DNA from: Kalmanozyma brasiliensis GHG001
Taxonomy: Eukaryota > Basidiomycota > Ustilaginomycetes > Ustilaginales
NCBI RefSeq assembly: GCF_000497045.1
Contig: NW_015961956.1
Location: 372,001-436,000, forward strand
DNA: 64,000 nt
Reading direction: 5' to 3'
Shown here: positions 10,131 through 21,910 of the stretch, piece after piece
Position numbering within the stretch: position 1 is the stretch's first letter
How the letters are laid out: each line of letters starts with the position of its first letter
Notes under the pieces: generated by a model
The model's database searches: none
Told to the model about the DNA's origin: nothing
Seen by the model: the letters and a program-made list of their open reading frames with translations, nothing else
Program-made: the position numbers and the translations under genes

Positions 10131-13087
10131 GGCGGCGACAGTGTGGCTCGATGCAGCTGTTACGGTGAAAGTAAGGCAAGGTCTCTCATGAGAAGGAATG
10201 CTTGCTTGGTGGTGATGGTGATGCACTTGAAGCTGAGTCGAGGTCGAGGCCAGCGTGATAACGCAGCAGAGCGCCGTGTGATCTGGGCGTCGATGCACTC
10301 GTATGCAGGTCGACTTTTAGACCCTCGATTTCAGGCGATTCAGGCACCTGAGCAGAGGAGTGCGCTCTTTTGCTCCACATTTTGGATTTTTGTTGGATGG
10401 AAAGCCTTAAAATCGCACGCCAACCATGTCATTCAAAAGTCGGGCTTGCAGACGGCGAATACGCGGTGAAAGCAAAGGTCTAACAAACAATCACTTGCCG
10501 TGGCGCAGTCGGTGCTGGCCGCCGGTATTGATACAGTCCCTTGGCTTCGACAGCGACAGGCCCTTTGCTGCAGAACGTCCAAATGCAAGGCATCTCAAGC
10601 TAGTCCAAGACACAGGACAGGCAAAACCGTCGAACCGGAGAGTTGAGCTGCGTTGCTGTTCAGACGGTCTCCAAAAGTGCCCGCCCAACGTTTTGATTTT
10701 TATATCCGAGAAAAATGTCAATGAGCGCCAAAGTGGACTCGACAGCCTCAGTGCCGAGCTGACCCGTCAGCGGGCGGGCGAGGGAGCAGGCAGCATGCAT
10801 CGCGCTTACCCCTCCCACCATCCTCGTCTTGAGACACCGTCGCCTCAATGACATCGTCGACACGAGCACTGAATGGACCATCACCATGTCTCGTGTTGTC
10901 TGTGACTATTTGAGTCAGATGCCAAACTTTGAATGCACTCACATGCAGAGCCAGTAGGAGGCGAAGGGGGATGCAACAGGTCTAGAGGCACTCCATGCCG
11001 CCCGAGCCATATGGTCTTCTCGAATCACCGACCTCCCACGCCTGATGTCCTCAAGCTGGCTCTGGGCACGACTGTTCTCCAGGGGCTGACAATGATAAGC
11101 ACACCTTGCATTGTCGTATTGAGTGTGCTGTCCTATGCATCTCCTTGATGCCGAAAGAGATGCCACGATTACCCCCTTGCGAAGCCTCCAGCCTTGTCAG
11201 CAACCGCTGTACGAGCACAACATTCTTCTCGAGATGATACGAAGGGGCAGTCCTTTGCCCTGAGTGTGTATGTACGAATCGGCTTGAGCTGAGAGTTCTC
11301 ATCGATGGTCCCGCCCAAAGTGCTTGCTGCAGGCCACTGGATGACTGCAATTTGGAACGAGTGCGTGTCAAAATTCTTGCCGACTGCACGCCTGTGTCTG
11401 AGTTGTGCGCTCTCTTTGTGCCACAAGTCAATCAAACATGGCAGCTGCTATTCATGGCCAGACCCTTGACCGCTTCTTCTCCCGACTCATTACGAGCCTC
11501 AAACCTTGATCGCCCCTCCCACAATCACCTCTCGTGCTGCTGCTTCTTGCTACACGTACTGCATCCTCGCATCTTCCATCCTCTACACCTTCTCACTCCA
11601 GCGCAAGCTGCCTTCTTTCTGCTCTCCTCACACAATCCAACTGGTACGTATCTCGCGCAGATTTGGTCTCGTGTCCCTCCCCTTCTCTTCAGAGGCAGTA
11701 CTCGTCCAATATGTTGCCCCTCGTCGTGTGCCTTGGTCGACCTCAGCTTCTGATCGTCTCAGGAAAGGATGTCACTCGTCCGGTGTATACCTGAGGGGCG
11801 CTTGCGATGCTCGTGGCTTCGCGTCCCCTAAACCGTGTTCGCTCCAGATCCTCCACCGCTCGAGACGAGCCAGCCTGGGCGGTGCTCCTCGATCTGTTGC
11901 CTTGGCGCAGATCCAGGCTCACTGTCAGTGCTGAGCTGTACACTGATTCTGGTCCAGTTGATGTAGCGCCTGCAGCAATTTCTCAGCGTGATCTTCCATC
12001 CAGAGAGATGCTGTCATTGCCGGATCACCTCGAGCCATCCACTCCCTCATCACGCTTCCATGATCTTGCTTTTCATGCCGATCCATCGCCCGCTTCACCT
12101 CCTACCTCATCTCACCTCTTCATGTCCTCTTTCAAGCTCTTGCTCCTCCGATCGCATCTGCTTCCTTCGCCACGCTCCTGGCTAGCGCCGCTCTTGGCTC
12201 TCCCCTAGTAGTAACCGCCGCTCTTGCCACTTGCCCTTTGAGACTTCGACACTCTCTCCCTATCACGCATTGCTACGCTGTGGGTCCTCTTCTGATCCTG
12301 CTCTTGGCAGTACGCGGATCCTGCTTTGACCTTTCTCCTCGATGGAATGCTGACCTTTTTTGCAACCTTCTTGCATCCCCCTGGCCACGCCGCCCCGCTA
12401 CGACCTTTTTTCCCTTTAATCTGGCATTGTCCGCACTCACTGCGCTGCCGAAAATCTCCTCTCTCCTGCCTTTGATGTCACCCTCTACCCAATCCCCCTT
12501 CCCTCGTCGTCGACAACCACCACCGCCATCTCCCTTTGCGGACTCCGCTCTCGGGCCCCTACCCCACCCGTTCTTCACCATCATCATCCTTTTCCCCGTC
12601 ATACAGCATTCAGGACTGGTTTTGGGCACGCTGCACCCCTACCCACCTGCTGCATTCAGCTCGCACTAATTTTCGCCCTTGTGTTCGCCCCTTCTTCCAG
12701 ATCCCCGCTCTCAGCATCTCGCATTCCAGCGCTTCCGCCTCCCACCATCTTCATCCCGCCTAGCCGACGTCGCTCCTCGAAGATTTGGAGGCTTTTCCGG
12801 GCTGAGAGCCGTCTGCATTTCTTCTCATCATCGACAATCTTTCCCCCTCCTCCTCCCCTTTCTTCACCCGCTCTTTCCCCTCCATCGAGAGCCCACGAGC
12901 CAGCGCTCTGCACGTGTCGCTGCTCCACTGACCAGCTTGCCATCAGCGCTCGCCAGGACTGATCCGCACTCGTCCACGAGTGGGCTTGCGCTGCACTGCT
13001 GAGCCACTGGCGAAGTACTTCGCTTCCAGCTTGGTTCTGCAAGGCCCTTCGTTGCAGCGCGGAGCTTCTGCGTCCGACTACGCCAAG
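10131..13087. other. Intergenic region with divergent promoters and a long pyrimidine-rich leader
   Basis: No supported gene. The left part should hold the promoter of the WD40 gene (minus). From about 11480 to 13000 the plus strand is mostly C and T and carries many short open frames without coding character. It is best read as promoter plus a long 5' leader of the Snt2-like gene. A donor-like GTACGTAT near 11644 raises the possibility of a 5' UTR intron. I could not identify its acceptor with confidence. Confidence 0.5.
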
Positions 13088-16000
13088 ATGGCCACCTCGG
13101 CGCTAGCAGCTACCGGCTTGACCGCCTCCAAGTCCGGTCTCCAGCAACAACAGCAGCAGCAGGCTCTATTAGATGCCACCGCCCCTTCCACTTCCACCGC
13201 CAAGGCGCCAATCCCCGTCACCCGGGTTGCCATCAGAGACGGAAAGATGATCGGCATCAACGATCACATCTACCTCACTCCTGCCTGGGCGCCAGGTGCT
13301 GGCGAGCCGTATATGATCGCAAGAGTCATGGAATTCGTTACCGCATCCTCCTCCCGCAGTGGTGCAGCAGCCCTCGCCAGCTCCTCCGGCACTTTGCAGG
13401 TGCGCGCCAACCTTTTCCTGCGCATGCGCGACATCACCTTTCGCAGCACCAACGATCCGCGTCTGCTCGTCGCTACCATGCACTCGGATGTCTTCAGCCT
13501 CGAAAACGTCCGCGGCATCTGCGAGGTGCGCCATCGAGATCTCATCGGTTCCGGCACAGCTCCCGACGTCTCGCAATGGAAGAAGAAGGAGGACCATTTC
13601 TATTACCATCAGCTCTACGATCGATACATTCACCGCTTCTACGACGTCGTCCCCACCGACAAGGTGCAGAACGCGCCGCCAGAAGTCCTCACCGCGCTCC
13701 GCTCCCGCTACTCGTTCGTTGTCGCAGAGGCCGGCATGATCAACGACCTCACCGACGCTCTGCGAGGATGCGCCGTTTGCCATCGATGGGCGTCCGGTCC
13801 CGAATCGGTGCGCTGCGATACCTGTAAAAAGTTCTTCCACATGAACTGCCTCAACCCACCACTCCTCTCGAAGCCCGCCAAGGGGTACAGCTGGACATGT
13901 GCGCCGTGCTCACGCAGACACGAGCAGGATGTCGAACAGACATTGCAATCAGGTGGCCAGCTCATGTCGGCTTCATCGAGCAACAGCGGCAGCACTTCCA
14001 ATCAGCAACAATCAAGGCATCAGATCACAGTCGTCGCCAACAGAGGGCGCGGTACTGCGGCACGAGGCAAAGGACGACAATCGTATCCAAGAAGAGGCAC
14101 CGTGGGGAGAGGCGACGACCTCGCCTCGTCCAGCAACACACCGGATGGCAGCCCTGTGCCGGAGAAGACGAGCGATGATCTTCGCGGCACACGCTGCTTC
14201 AACCGCTGGCCGTATCGCTACTTTGGTCAGCACACCAATGCCATGGAAGTGCTGGATCCGCACGACTCGGTCTATCCGATCGCTACGACGCGCATCGGTC
14301 CCAAGTATCAGGCTTCGTTGCCGACGTGGGAGGAGCAGAAGGAGGCCGGTCTTGGCGTGCACTGTCGCACCAAGGAGAAGATCAAGGAGGACGAATTGGC
14401 GGCGGCAGCGGCAGCAGGGGCCGAGGATGGCGCCGCTGCGTCGGCGTCGACGAGCACCCCTCACCAGGCTGCACCGACTAGCAACTCCCATAAGAAGAAA
14501 GGTCGCCCGTTCAAACGCAAACGAGAGGCTGTCGAGCGATCCGATACCCCGACGACAGGGACGAACACGCCGGCGGCTGCAGCTGCTGTGTCCACCGTCG
14601 AGGAGCCCGAGTTCGAACGAGGAGGTGATCAAAGCATCGAAGCCATCTTCTTGCCCTCGGCAGCAGAGTCAGAGCAGGTTCTCAACGCCTACCTTCAAGC
14701 AGTACAGGCGCATTTCAAGACGGTTCCGCCCTTCCACGTCGACCTCCTCAACCGGGCACTCAAGACGTTCACCGAGAAGGAGGGCGATCCGGTGCAAGCA
14801 CTCATGACCGTGTCCGCCAGCACCACCAAGCAGCTCCGTATCGATCACTGGAGCTCCAAGGAGGCTAAGCAGTTCGAATCGGGGATCGCACAGGTCAATT
14901 CGGACATGAAACAGCTGAAAAAGTTCATCCCGAGCAAGAAGGTTTCGGAGATCGTGCGCTACTTTGTCGTTTGGAAGATGGCACGGATCAAGGCGGACAT
15001 GGAGGCAAGTCAGCAGCGCGAGACCAAGGCTGCAGGAGGGTCGAAGGGCAAGGCCAACGGAGCGCGGAGCTCGACTTCGACAACGGCGACGACGAAGCCG
15101 ACTACCTCGCGGGCAGTGTCACCCTCGCTTTCGGTCTATGGGGACGAAGCCCCCGGTCCGACAACATCGTGCGCCATGTGTTCGACGACATCGAGTCGCA
15201 TCTGGTACAAGGGTCCCGCGTCGCTCGCCAACCGCGTACTGTGCGTCAACTGCGGCATCTACTGGCGCAAGTACGCCGCCGAAACGTTCAATCCCGATCT
15301 TGTGTCGGTCAACACGCGGAACAAGTCGTCCACCGCCACAGCAGCCGCACCGGGCACCTCGGAGGATGGACTTGGTGTTGCGCCGCCGTCGAAACTCGTA
15401 CGCACCACTCGAGATGGCAAGGCCGTCACACCCGCCACCTCGCCCTCACCCGCGCAGCCGCCTCCCGTGCCCAAACCAGAACCACTCAAGTGCGTCATGT
15501 GCAAGCGCATCGAGCCCAAGAAGAAGCTGGCTCAATGCCGTCAGTGTTCGCTTAGCGTTCATCAGGGCTGCTACGGCCTGACCGATGCCGAGGTGGAGAC
15601 GGCGCAATGGCTCTGCGACCCGTGCAACAACGAGCAGACGCAAGAAGCAGCACTCCTGCCTCGATGCATCCTTTGCAGCCACGTCGCGCAGGAGGACGCC
15701 GCAGCGGTGATGGCCAAGTACGCCGCCTCGATCGCCTCTGGTGGGGATGGCAAAGCTCGCGGTCGCCCCCGGGTCTCCACCTCCGTCTCGTCGGACGACA
15801 TCAAGAAGGACGCTTTGGTCAAAGCTCCCCTGGGCGCATTGGATGCGTTTAAGCCGACGGAATGCAACAACTGGGCCCACGTCCTGTGCTCCGTGTTCAT
15901 CCCCGAAGTCGTCTTCTCGGACACCACCCGGCTCAAAACGGTTGAGTCGTGCGGCAATCTCCCCACGCATCGCTACGAAGCTCTATGCGATCTGTGTCAC

Positions 16001-16555
16001 ACCCCACGCGGCGCCTGCGTCTCCTGCGCTGACCCGTCTTGCCGAAGAACATTCCACGTCAGCTGCGCCTACAACCACCAACCGCTCTTCACGCTCGCCT
16101 TTGAGATCCTCCCCGTCAAGGGCAGTCGGCGGGACGTCACCCCGACGCTCACGTTCAAGGGCGAAACCGGCCACATGACCCCACAAGTGTGGTGTCGCGA
16201 CCACAAGGAAGTGGCAAAGTCCAAAAAGCTCTACGACCTCGCGGAAGTCGACCCCAAATCCGGCCTCACAAGCCTCCAAATGTTCGTCCGCGCAAACAAG
16301 AGCACCCCGGACACAGCATACGCCCTGATGCGCCGCGCAAAACGCTACGACGCCCTCACAAGCGAGACCAACAAGAGCCTGACAGGTGCACCCGAGATGA
16401 AAGGCAAACAGTGCGAAGGATGCAATACGCGCTTCAGCCCATACTGGTGGAAGTTGCAAGGTCAACGCGTCAAGGAGGAAGGCAAGGAGAATGCGGGTAC
16501 AGGGATGTGCTGCAACTTTTGTAAGGAGACCCGGTATAAGGGTCTGTTCGAGTGA
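13088..16555 (+). CDS. SNT2: Snt2-like chromatin reader with BAH, PHD, SANT and GATA-like modules, 1155 aa
   Basis: Domains in order: a BAH domain at about residues 48-190 (start DGKMIGINDHIYL, end YIHRFYDVVPTDKV); a PHD finger at about 228-274 (CAVCHRW, CDTCKKFFHMNC, WTCAPC); a SANT-like helix bundle around 588-640 (WSSKEAKQFESGI); a GATA-like zinc finger at 695-722 (CAMCSTTSSRIWYKG and CVNCGIYW); a second PHD at about 802-850; an extended PHD at about 860-1036; and another CxxC...CNFC finger at 1109-1143. This order is that of Snt2, which in yeasts recruits the Rpd3 deacetylase with Ecm5 to promoters during stress and reads histone H3. The frame opens at 12980 with GTG; the first ATG that gives a sensible N-terminus is 13088 (MATSALAATG), followed by a poly-Gln run. 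No intron is needed. Confidence 0.9.
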   Translation: MATSALAATGLTASKSGLQQQQQQQALLDATAPSTSTAKAPIPVTRVAIRDGKMIGINDHIYLTPAWAPGAGEPYMIARVMEFVTASSSRSGAAALASSSGTLQVRANLFLRMRDITFRSTNDPRLLVATMHSDVFSLENVRGICEVRHRDLIGSGTAPDVSQWKKKEDHFYYHQLYDRYIHRFYDVVPTDKVQNAPPEVLTALRSRYSFVVAEAGMINDLTDALRGCAVCHRWASGPESVRCDTCKKFFHMNCLNPPLLSKPAKGYSWTCAPCSRRHEQDVEQTLQSGGQLMSASSSNSGSTSNQQQSRHQITVVANRGRGTAARGKGRQSYPRRGTVGRGDDLASSSNTPDGSPVPEKTSDDLRGTRCFNRWPYRYFGQHTNAMEVLDPHDSVYPIATTRIGPKYQASLPTWEEQKEAGLGVHCRTKEKIKEDELAAAAAAGAEDGAAASASTSTPHQAAPTSNSHKKKGRPFKRKREAVERSDTPTTGTNTPAAAAAVSTVEEPEFERGGDQSIEAIFLPSAAESEQVLNAYLQAVQAHFKTVPPFHVDLLNRALKTFTEKEGDPVQALMTVSASTTKQLRIDHWSSKEAKQFESGIAQVNSDMKQLKKFIPSKKVSEIVRYFVVWKMARIKADMEASQQRETKAAGGSKGKANGARSSTSTTATTKPTTSRAVSPSLSVYGDEAPGPTTSCAMCSTTSSRIWYKGPASLANRVLCVNCGIYWRKYAAETFNPDLVSVNTRNKSSTATAAAPGTSEDGLGVAPPSKLVRTTRDGKAVTPATSPSPAQPPPVPKPEPLKCVMCKRIEPKKKLAQCRQCSLSVHQGCYGLTDAEVETAQWLCDPCNNEQTQEAALLPRCILCSHVAQEDAAAVMAKYAASIASGGDGKARGRPRVSTSVSSDDIKKDALVKAPLGALDAFKPTECNNWAHVLCSVFIPEVVFSDTTRLKTVESCGNLPTHRYEALCDLCHTPRGACVSCADPSCRRTFHVSCAYNHQPLFTLAFEILPVKGSRRDVTPTLTFKGETGHMTPQVWCRDHKEVAKSKKLYDLAEVDPKSGLTSLQMFVRANKSTPDTAYALMRRAKRYDALTSETNKSLTGAPEMKGKQCEGCNTRFSPYWWKLQGQRVKEEGKENAGTGMCCNFCKETRYKGLFE

Positions 16556-16903
16556 ATGTGCAGGTAGATTGGTCTTGGGTCATACGGTAAACAAGCATAG
16601 TCACATACACACGAGGCTGCTACCATGGCTGTGGGGGTGTCGTGAAAGATGAGCCAGAGTGTGAGAACCGACGCGGAAGCACCCGGACAAAGAGGAGACA
16701 TGCTGTCGAGCGTTCGAGTTTGTTCAATGAGATGGCGGGGGAGACACTCTTGCTGCTGAATCGTGGGCCAGTATGATGGCTAACAGCTGCGGAACTGCCG
16801 ACGAGAACCGAGGCTCAAGAGACGAATGAGACTTTGCCTTGTCATACAATGGGCTTGCGAATGGAGCGAGTGAATTCAGTGATGCAATGACTAGAGCGAC
16901 CCA
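16556..16903. other. Convergent 3' intergenic region
   Basis: About 350 bp lie between the stops of the Snt2-like and bZIP genes. I see no gene, repeat or RNA here. It should hold both 3' ends. Confidence 0.6.
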
Positions 16904-18171
16904 CTACGAGCTGCCAGCGGCAGTGCTAGCCGACGGAGGCTGGGGCAGCGCCACATTGCTACCAGTCGGACTGGTCAAAGCAGCCTTGACCTGTTCCTCT
17001 GCGCTCTGCTCCTCTGCCATCGTCTCCGCAGTCTTCTCCCCGGCACCGTCCGTGCTCACCGCCGCCGCCGCGGCAGCTACAGCGCTCAAACTATCCAAAC
17101 TCTGCCCACCCCCACTCCCACCCCCTCCTCCGGTCGCACCGACACCCGCCAACACCGCCTCCTCCTCCTCGGTCGTCAACGCCGGGATCTCGGGTAGCGT
17201 CGCCAACAACTCCTCACTCCTCATCACCGGTGGCGCCTGTCCATCCAACGACGTCCCACTCAACGCAGCCAGCGCCACCCGCAACGTATGGTTGTCCTGC
17301 CTCAACCCGTCGATCGTCTGAATGCTCTCGGTGTAGCGCCGCTTGCACTCGCTCGCCACACGGATGGCCACCTCCAATCGCGCAGATTTGGATTCCAGCA
17401 CTTTGACGTACTTATCCCGGCGCTCGCGGAAGGCTCGTTGCGCAGCACGGTTCTGCGCCGCGCGTTTGGACGTCGACAGTTGACGTGTGGGTTTGAAGTT
17501 GGCGTTGCTAGAGGAAGGGTCGTCGGTGGTGGTGGTGGCTTGTGCGAGATGTTGCTGATAGACCTGTTGGAGTTCGGAGGGGAGGTTGTCGCCGGACCAC
17601 GATTCGAGTAGAGGCAGAGGTTGGCCGTCGGAAGCTGCGGCGGCGGCAGCAGCAGCTGCTGCAGCCGCTACGTCAGAGTCGTCGTTCCGGGCGGTTTTCG
17701 AGGCTCGTCGTCCGCGATTGCCCGTAGGTGAAACGGCTTGGATGGAAGAACGTCGTTTGCTCCCCCGCTTCTCACCTTCCTCGGAATTGTTGACGGGCAG
17801 AGAGGCGTTGTGCACCTCTGGGTTTTCTACGTGCCCGTGCTGCTGGTGTTCGGTGCTGCTGTGCTGCTGATCGTACTGCTGCTGCGACGCGGCTTGGGCT
17901 AGCTGCATGACGGCCTCCATGGCGCGCGTGTGGCTCGCCTCCGCCCCAGTGGTCTCGGAGGGACCCGAGGTGGAAGTCTCATCGTTACCAGAGATGGACG
18001 GGTCGAGGTTGCTGTGTGTATACTCGGAGGCTGGTTGTGGGGAAAAAGATGGTGGGAGTGGTCAGGGTCTGGCTTAGTCATGCGCTGTCAGGAAGAAAGG
18101 GGGAGGCGGTGCTTACAGTTGTAGTCGTCGGTGGGGTCGGCGTGCTGTTGGGCAGCTGATTTGGCGTCCAT
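16904..18171 (-). CDS. Yap/KapC-type bZIP transcription factor, two exons, 393 aa
   Basis: Exon 1 is 18171-18117 (MDAKSAAQQHADPTDDYN plus one base) and exon 2 is 18030-16904. The 86-nt intron (18116-18031) starts GTAAGC, ends CAG and contains CCCTGACC as branch site. Splicing joins the frames exactly and explains why the open frame lacks an obvious start. The basic region at about residues 207-231 holds NRAAQRAFR, the signature of the fungal Pap1/Yap branch, and a leucine-zipper-like helix follows. Ala-, Gln- and Gly-rich segments flank it. Its closest relatives in general knowledge are KapC and Yap regulators of oxidative stress and cAMP responses. The cysteine-rich domains typical of Yap1 are not seen. 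It is divergent from the SPRY gene. Confidence 0.85.
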
Positions 18172-19268
18172 GTCGGCGAAAGTGTGCTTGTCGAAGCTCT
18201 GAGCGGGGGCTCACACCAGGTAGAAGGGCGATTGAGGCTCGTGATGATCCTCAGCGACGTTCGAGGTTTCGGTATAAGACGCGTCGAGGAGGTCGACGCG
18301 GGTGCTTCGTCGTTGCAGCAGCGGTCAGAATGGAAGTTGAGCGTGATGCTGTTTCGAAGGCAGCGCGTGTGATCCGATTGGCTCTGCGTCGAAGAAAGAA
18401 CAACTCGGGCGGTGTTGTTGGGGAGATGATGTCGAGGCAGGAAGTAAGGGTTGATGATGGTGGAGGGAGGAGGACTGCTGAGTCAGGCTCACGCATCCAA
18501 AAGCGACCGTCGATGGGCGAAGAGGAACCTGCGCTGAAAATCCATCCGGATCGGGCACGTTTTTTGCGCGGGACGCAGCCGATCTGGCCAGATCCAGCAT
18601 CGCTTTACGCGCTTGCTGCAGGCCTATGCAGGTGAGCAAGCGGTCAGGCTGCTGAGGCATTTCTTTGGCCGGTGAACTGCCCCCGCACTGCCATATTTAG
18701 GATTTTGAGCCTCGAAAATCGGCACAGGCGGAGAGGGCTGAGAGGGCTCAGATTGCGTCGGTCCACGGAGCTGAGCTTGAAGCGAGTGACGAGACTGCTC
18801 TGGAGCCGGTTTGGTGATTAAGGTCATCCTCGCCTGGCTATCTCAGACTACAAGCAGCTCACCAAATTGGTCAGGTACACAGGCGCACACTCATTTCGCA
18901 CCCTTGTCTCGCTCGTCATTCTGTCATCACCGTCGCTACCCCCGCCATCATCACCTGCAAATCCTTCGGCACTCCAAGCAGCAGCGCGCCACCACGAGCA
19001 TCGACGTCGCTGTTGCAACGCCAGCTGCATCCGGTTCGGCGGTCACCTCCTACACCGACACATCTGTGGTTTTTGACCCGCAAGCCCAGTAGCAGCAGGA
19101 CCATCTCGCACCCACCTCTCGAACGCTCCCTTGACAAGCTTGGCATTGGCAAAGATCATCGTATCGCTCTATCGCTGCAGGGCATGGCGTCTCTCGCACT
19201 TTGATCTCGGTCAGCCTCACGCAGACAAGCCATCTCATCTGGATCCAAGACGACTGTCATCTCACAAC
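18172..19268. other. Divergent promoter region, bZIP and Ssh4-like genes
   Basis: About 1.1 kb without a supported gene separates two divergent genes. Short open frames on both strands are Ser/Arg-rich and unconvincing. An upstream exon of the Ssh4-like gene cannot be excluded, because its long frame opens before the ATG. Confidence 0.5.
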
Positions 19269-21551
19269 ATGCAGAATGCCCGCAAGGACGAGGCGGCTTC
19301 CTCCTCGGGGTCAAGGCGCCAGCCTTCATCTCCCTCTGCTTCCTCGCCAATAGACACATCCTCCAACTCGCTGTTCTCCTCTTCAAGATCCAGATCCCAA
19401 CCGAAAGCAGCTCCAGATGGTCGATACGCATTCCGGCAATCCGTCCTTGACATGGACGCGCTTCTCACCTTTTCAGATGACGACCGCAATGCCGACGGCA
19501 TCTTCGACCCTGTCTTGCCAGCGACCAAGCCGCGCTTCAAGCGGCCTTTTGGCATGTCGGGCGAACGCCTGTTCAATCAACAGCTCAAATCCATCGGTCA
19601 TGCGCAGGATCCAAGCCCGACCGTAAAGCCCTTCGACATCATCCACATCCCAGACGAGCCCGTCTACCAGCGTCCACCTACCGCCGACGACACTCTCGCT
19701 CTGCTGCTACCTCTCCTCATCCTCCTCTCCACTTTGCTCTTTCTCTTGCTCCTCTTCATCATCCTTGTCATCGTCGTACGACGCAGGGCCCGCATCTCAC
19801 TTGGCGATTCGGATGGCCCGCTCGATGTCGGTCGCGAGGAAGAGCTCGAAGGCACAGGCGGTCTGGATGGCATCGAACAGCGTTGGCTCGAGTCCGTCGA
19901 AGGTCCCATTCAGCAAGGCTACCGCCGCGCCAAGGATTGGATCCTCGCCTATCCACCAGGCACCCAGTCGACCGACATTACCCTCAGTCAGTTCCTCAGC
20001 ATCCAAGAAAAGGGCGTCAGCGCATGGTCCTTTGACCCAGACTACGAGAGCAATCCGTCCGTCTTTGTCGAGGCGAGGACCGAGATCACCTTCATTGCAG
20101 ACGGCGAGGGCATGGCGCCGCAGGAGGGCGGAGGCGTGTGCGTGCAGAGCAACCTGCCCTTGCCCAAGATCAACGAAGTCTACTACTGGGAGGTCAAGAT
20201 GTTCAACAAGCCCGACAACACCAATGTCGCCATCGGTCTCACTACCAAGCCCTATCCGCAGTTCCGTTTGCCGGGGTGGTCCAAGTACTCGATCGGCTAC
20301 TTTTCCAGCGATGGCTTCAAGTGCCACAATTATCCCTTTGCAGCACAGTCGTACGGTCCCGCGTACGGTCAAGGTGATGTCATCGGCGTCGGATATCGTC
20401 CGAGAACAGGTACCGTCTTCTTCACACGCAACGGCAAGCGTCTCGAGGATGCTTTCATCGGTCTCAACCGCTACAACCTGTTCCCCACCGTCGGCGCTGA
20501 TGGTGCTTGTGAGATTCATGTCAACCTCGGTCAGGCTGGCTTCGTCTTTATCGAAGCCAACGTGAAGAAGTGGGGCCTGGCTCCCATGGTAGGAACACTG
20601 GCGCCGCCACCCGCTTACGGTCAGGAGCGCGGGACCATCCTCATGGAGAGCGGCCAGGGCAGCTCAGCGGATGCCCAAGGAGCCACCTCGTCGTCGAACG
20701 CTGCTGGCGACGCCAATAGAAGCGAATCGCCACCTCCACCCATCTCGCCGTACGAAGAACGCTCGCCCTCGTCTTCGCACAACCGCATGACCACGAGCGC
20801 AAGCACATCGTCTGTAGCACCTGCACGCACCTCATCGCTCCGACCTCCGCCGCCTCGGCCCACCAGCCGACCGATGCAGCTGGAAGACTCGATGGACAGC
20901 AGCCCTCCCAATCCGCCCACGCCGCATCGTCTCGACATCTCGCTCCATTCGCTCTCCGACTCGTCTTCACGAGGAGGTAGCAGCGGTGCCGAAGACTCGT
21001 ATTTCCCGGCGACGCCTCCCTCGCCTGCCGAACTTCCACCTCCTGCAACGTCCACTCGGCCGCCCTCGTACGCCACCGCCGTAGAGCACGGCGCGCTGGG
21101 CGGAACCCCCGCATCGCACCACCAAGCCCGTCGTGGCTCGGGTCGAACGCATCAGTTGGCCAACGCAGTGCTCGGCATGCTTAGCGATCGAGGACTGCTC
21201 CAGCCGCTGAATCATAACAACCCCTCCCCGCAACCGAGTCCCACGCCTGGTGGGAATGGGTACGGCGGATATGGAAGCGGGTACGGTGGCGGTCTGAGCG
21301 AGGCCGAGTACGAGAGGATGCTCAGGGCCAACACGGCGAGAAACAGCCGTGGTGGCGCACCCACCAGCAGCGCAGCTGCGGGGGCCAGTGGAGACTACAG
21401 TTTGCAAGGATGGGCCAGCTGGCTTGGTTTGAGGGTTGGTTCGGCAAGTGGCGCAAGCAGCGCGTCGGGGAGGAGAGCCTCCACGAGATCGAGTTCGAGC
21501 TCGACCAGTGTCGTTCCAAACAGCACGAGCAGTAGCTCGGGGAGCGCTTGA
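19269..21551 (+). CDS. Ssh4/Ear1-like SPRY membrane adaptor for a Rsp5-type ubiquitin ligase, 760 aa
   Basis: A single strongly hydrophobic transmembrane segment at about residues 142-172 is followed by an RRR stop-transfer signal. A SPRY domain at about 235-410 contains YYWEVKMFNKPDNTNVAIGL, GWSKYSIGYFSSDG and DVIGVGYRPRTGTVFFTRNG. Two PPxY motifs, PPAY at 447-450 and PPSY at 598-601, would bind WW domains of a Rsp5/Nedd4 ligase. This layout is that of yeast Ssh4 and Ear1, which sit on endosomal and vacuolar membranes and direct cargo ubiquitination. The C-terminal 350 residues are Ser/Pro/Gly-rich. I chose the ATG at 19269 (MQNARKDEAA); the open frame extends to 19131 but the added residues look like leader. 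Confidence 0.88.
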   Translation: MQNARKDEAASSSGSRRQPSSPSASSPIDTSSNSLFSSSRSRSQPKAAPDGRYAFRQSVLDMDALLTFSDDDRNADGIFDPVLPATKPRFKRPFGMSGERLFNQQLKSIGHAQDPSPTVKPFDIIHIPDEPVYQRPPTADDTLALLLPLLILLSTLLFLLLLFIILVIVVRRRARISLGDSDGPLDVGREEELEGTGGLDGIEQRWLESVEGPIQQGYRRAKDWILAYPPGTQSTDITLSQFLSIQEKGVSAWSFDPDYESNPSVFVEARTEITFIADGEGMAPQEGGGVCVQSNLPLPKINEVYYWEVKMFNKPDNTNVAIGLTTKPYPQFRLPGWSKYSIGYFSSDGFKCHNYPFAAQSYGPAYGQGDVIGVGYRPRTGTVFFTRNGKRLEDAFIGLNRYNLFPTVGADGACEIHVNLGQAGFVFIEANVKKWGLAPMVGTLAPPPAYGQERGTILMESGQGSSADAQGATSSSNAAGDANRSESPPPPISPYEERSPSSSHNRMTTSASTSSVAPARTSSLRPPPPRPTSRPMQLEDSMDSSPPNPPTPHRLDISLHSLSDSSSRGGSSGAEDSYFPATPPSPAELPPPATSTRPPSYATAVEHGALGGTPASHHQARRGSGRTHQLANAVLGMLSDRGLLQPLNHNNPSPQPSPTPGGNGYGGYGSGYGGGLSEAEYERMLRANTARNSRGGAPTSSAAAGASGDYSLQGWASWLGLRVGSASGASSASGRRASTRSSSSSTSVVPNSTSSSSGSA

Positions 21552-21910
21552 GAGAGGATGATTGCAATGTCACGGTCGGTTTTCCTCTGGAAGTTCGGGG
21601 TCTGCGTGATGTTCGGTGAGCTGGGTCGAAATGTGCGGTGTCAAGAAGTGGGCGGATGATCAAGGTTGAGTTAGGAGGGGATGGGTGATTGTTCGGGCTC
21701 GTCGCGAGGCATCTGCAGTCTCGTTTCTCACGTTGTGGAATGGGTCGGTTGATCGAATCGACCAGCGGGCGCCTTCGATGCACGGCGGGACCGTCTCTTC
21801 TGCCGCGGGCCGCTGTGCTCATGAGGTGGTTGACGTCGGTCGACCGAAGCTGAGAAAAGGGTATTGATATTGGCCTACGATGCAAGAAATCCACTTGTGT
21901 GCGCTGCTCC
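21552..21910. other. Convergent 3' region between the SPRY gene and arf6
   Basis: About 360 bp between two convergent stop codons. I see no gene, only a short Ser/Arg-rich frame and no repeat. Confidence 0.6.
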
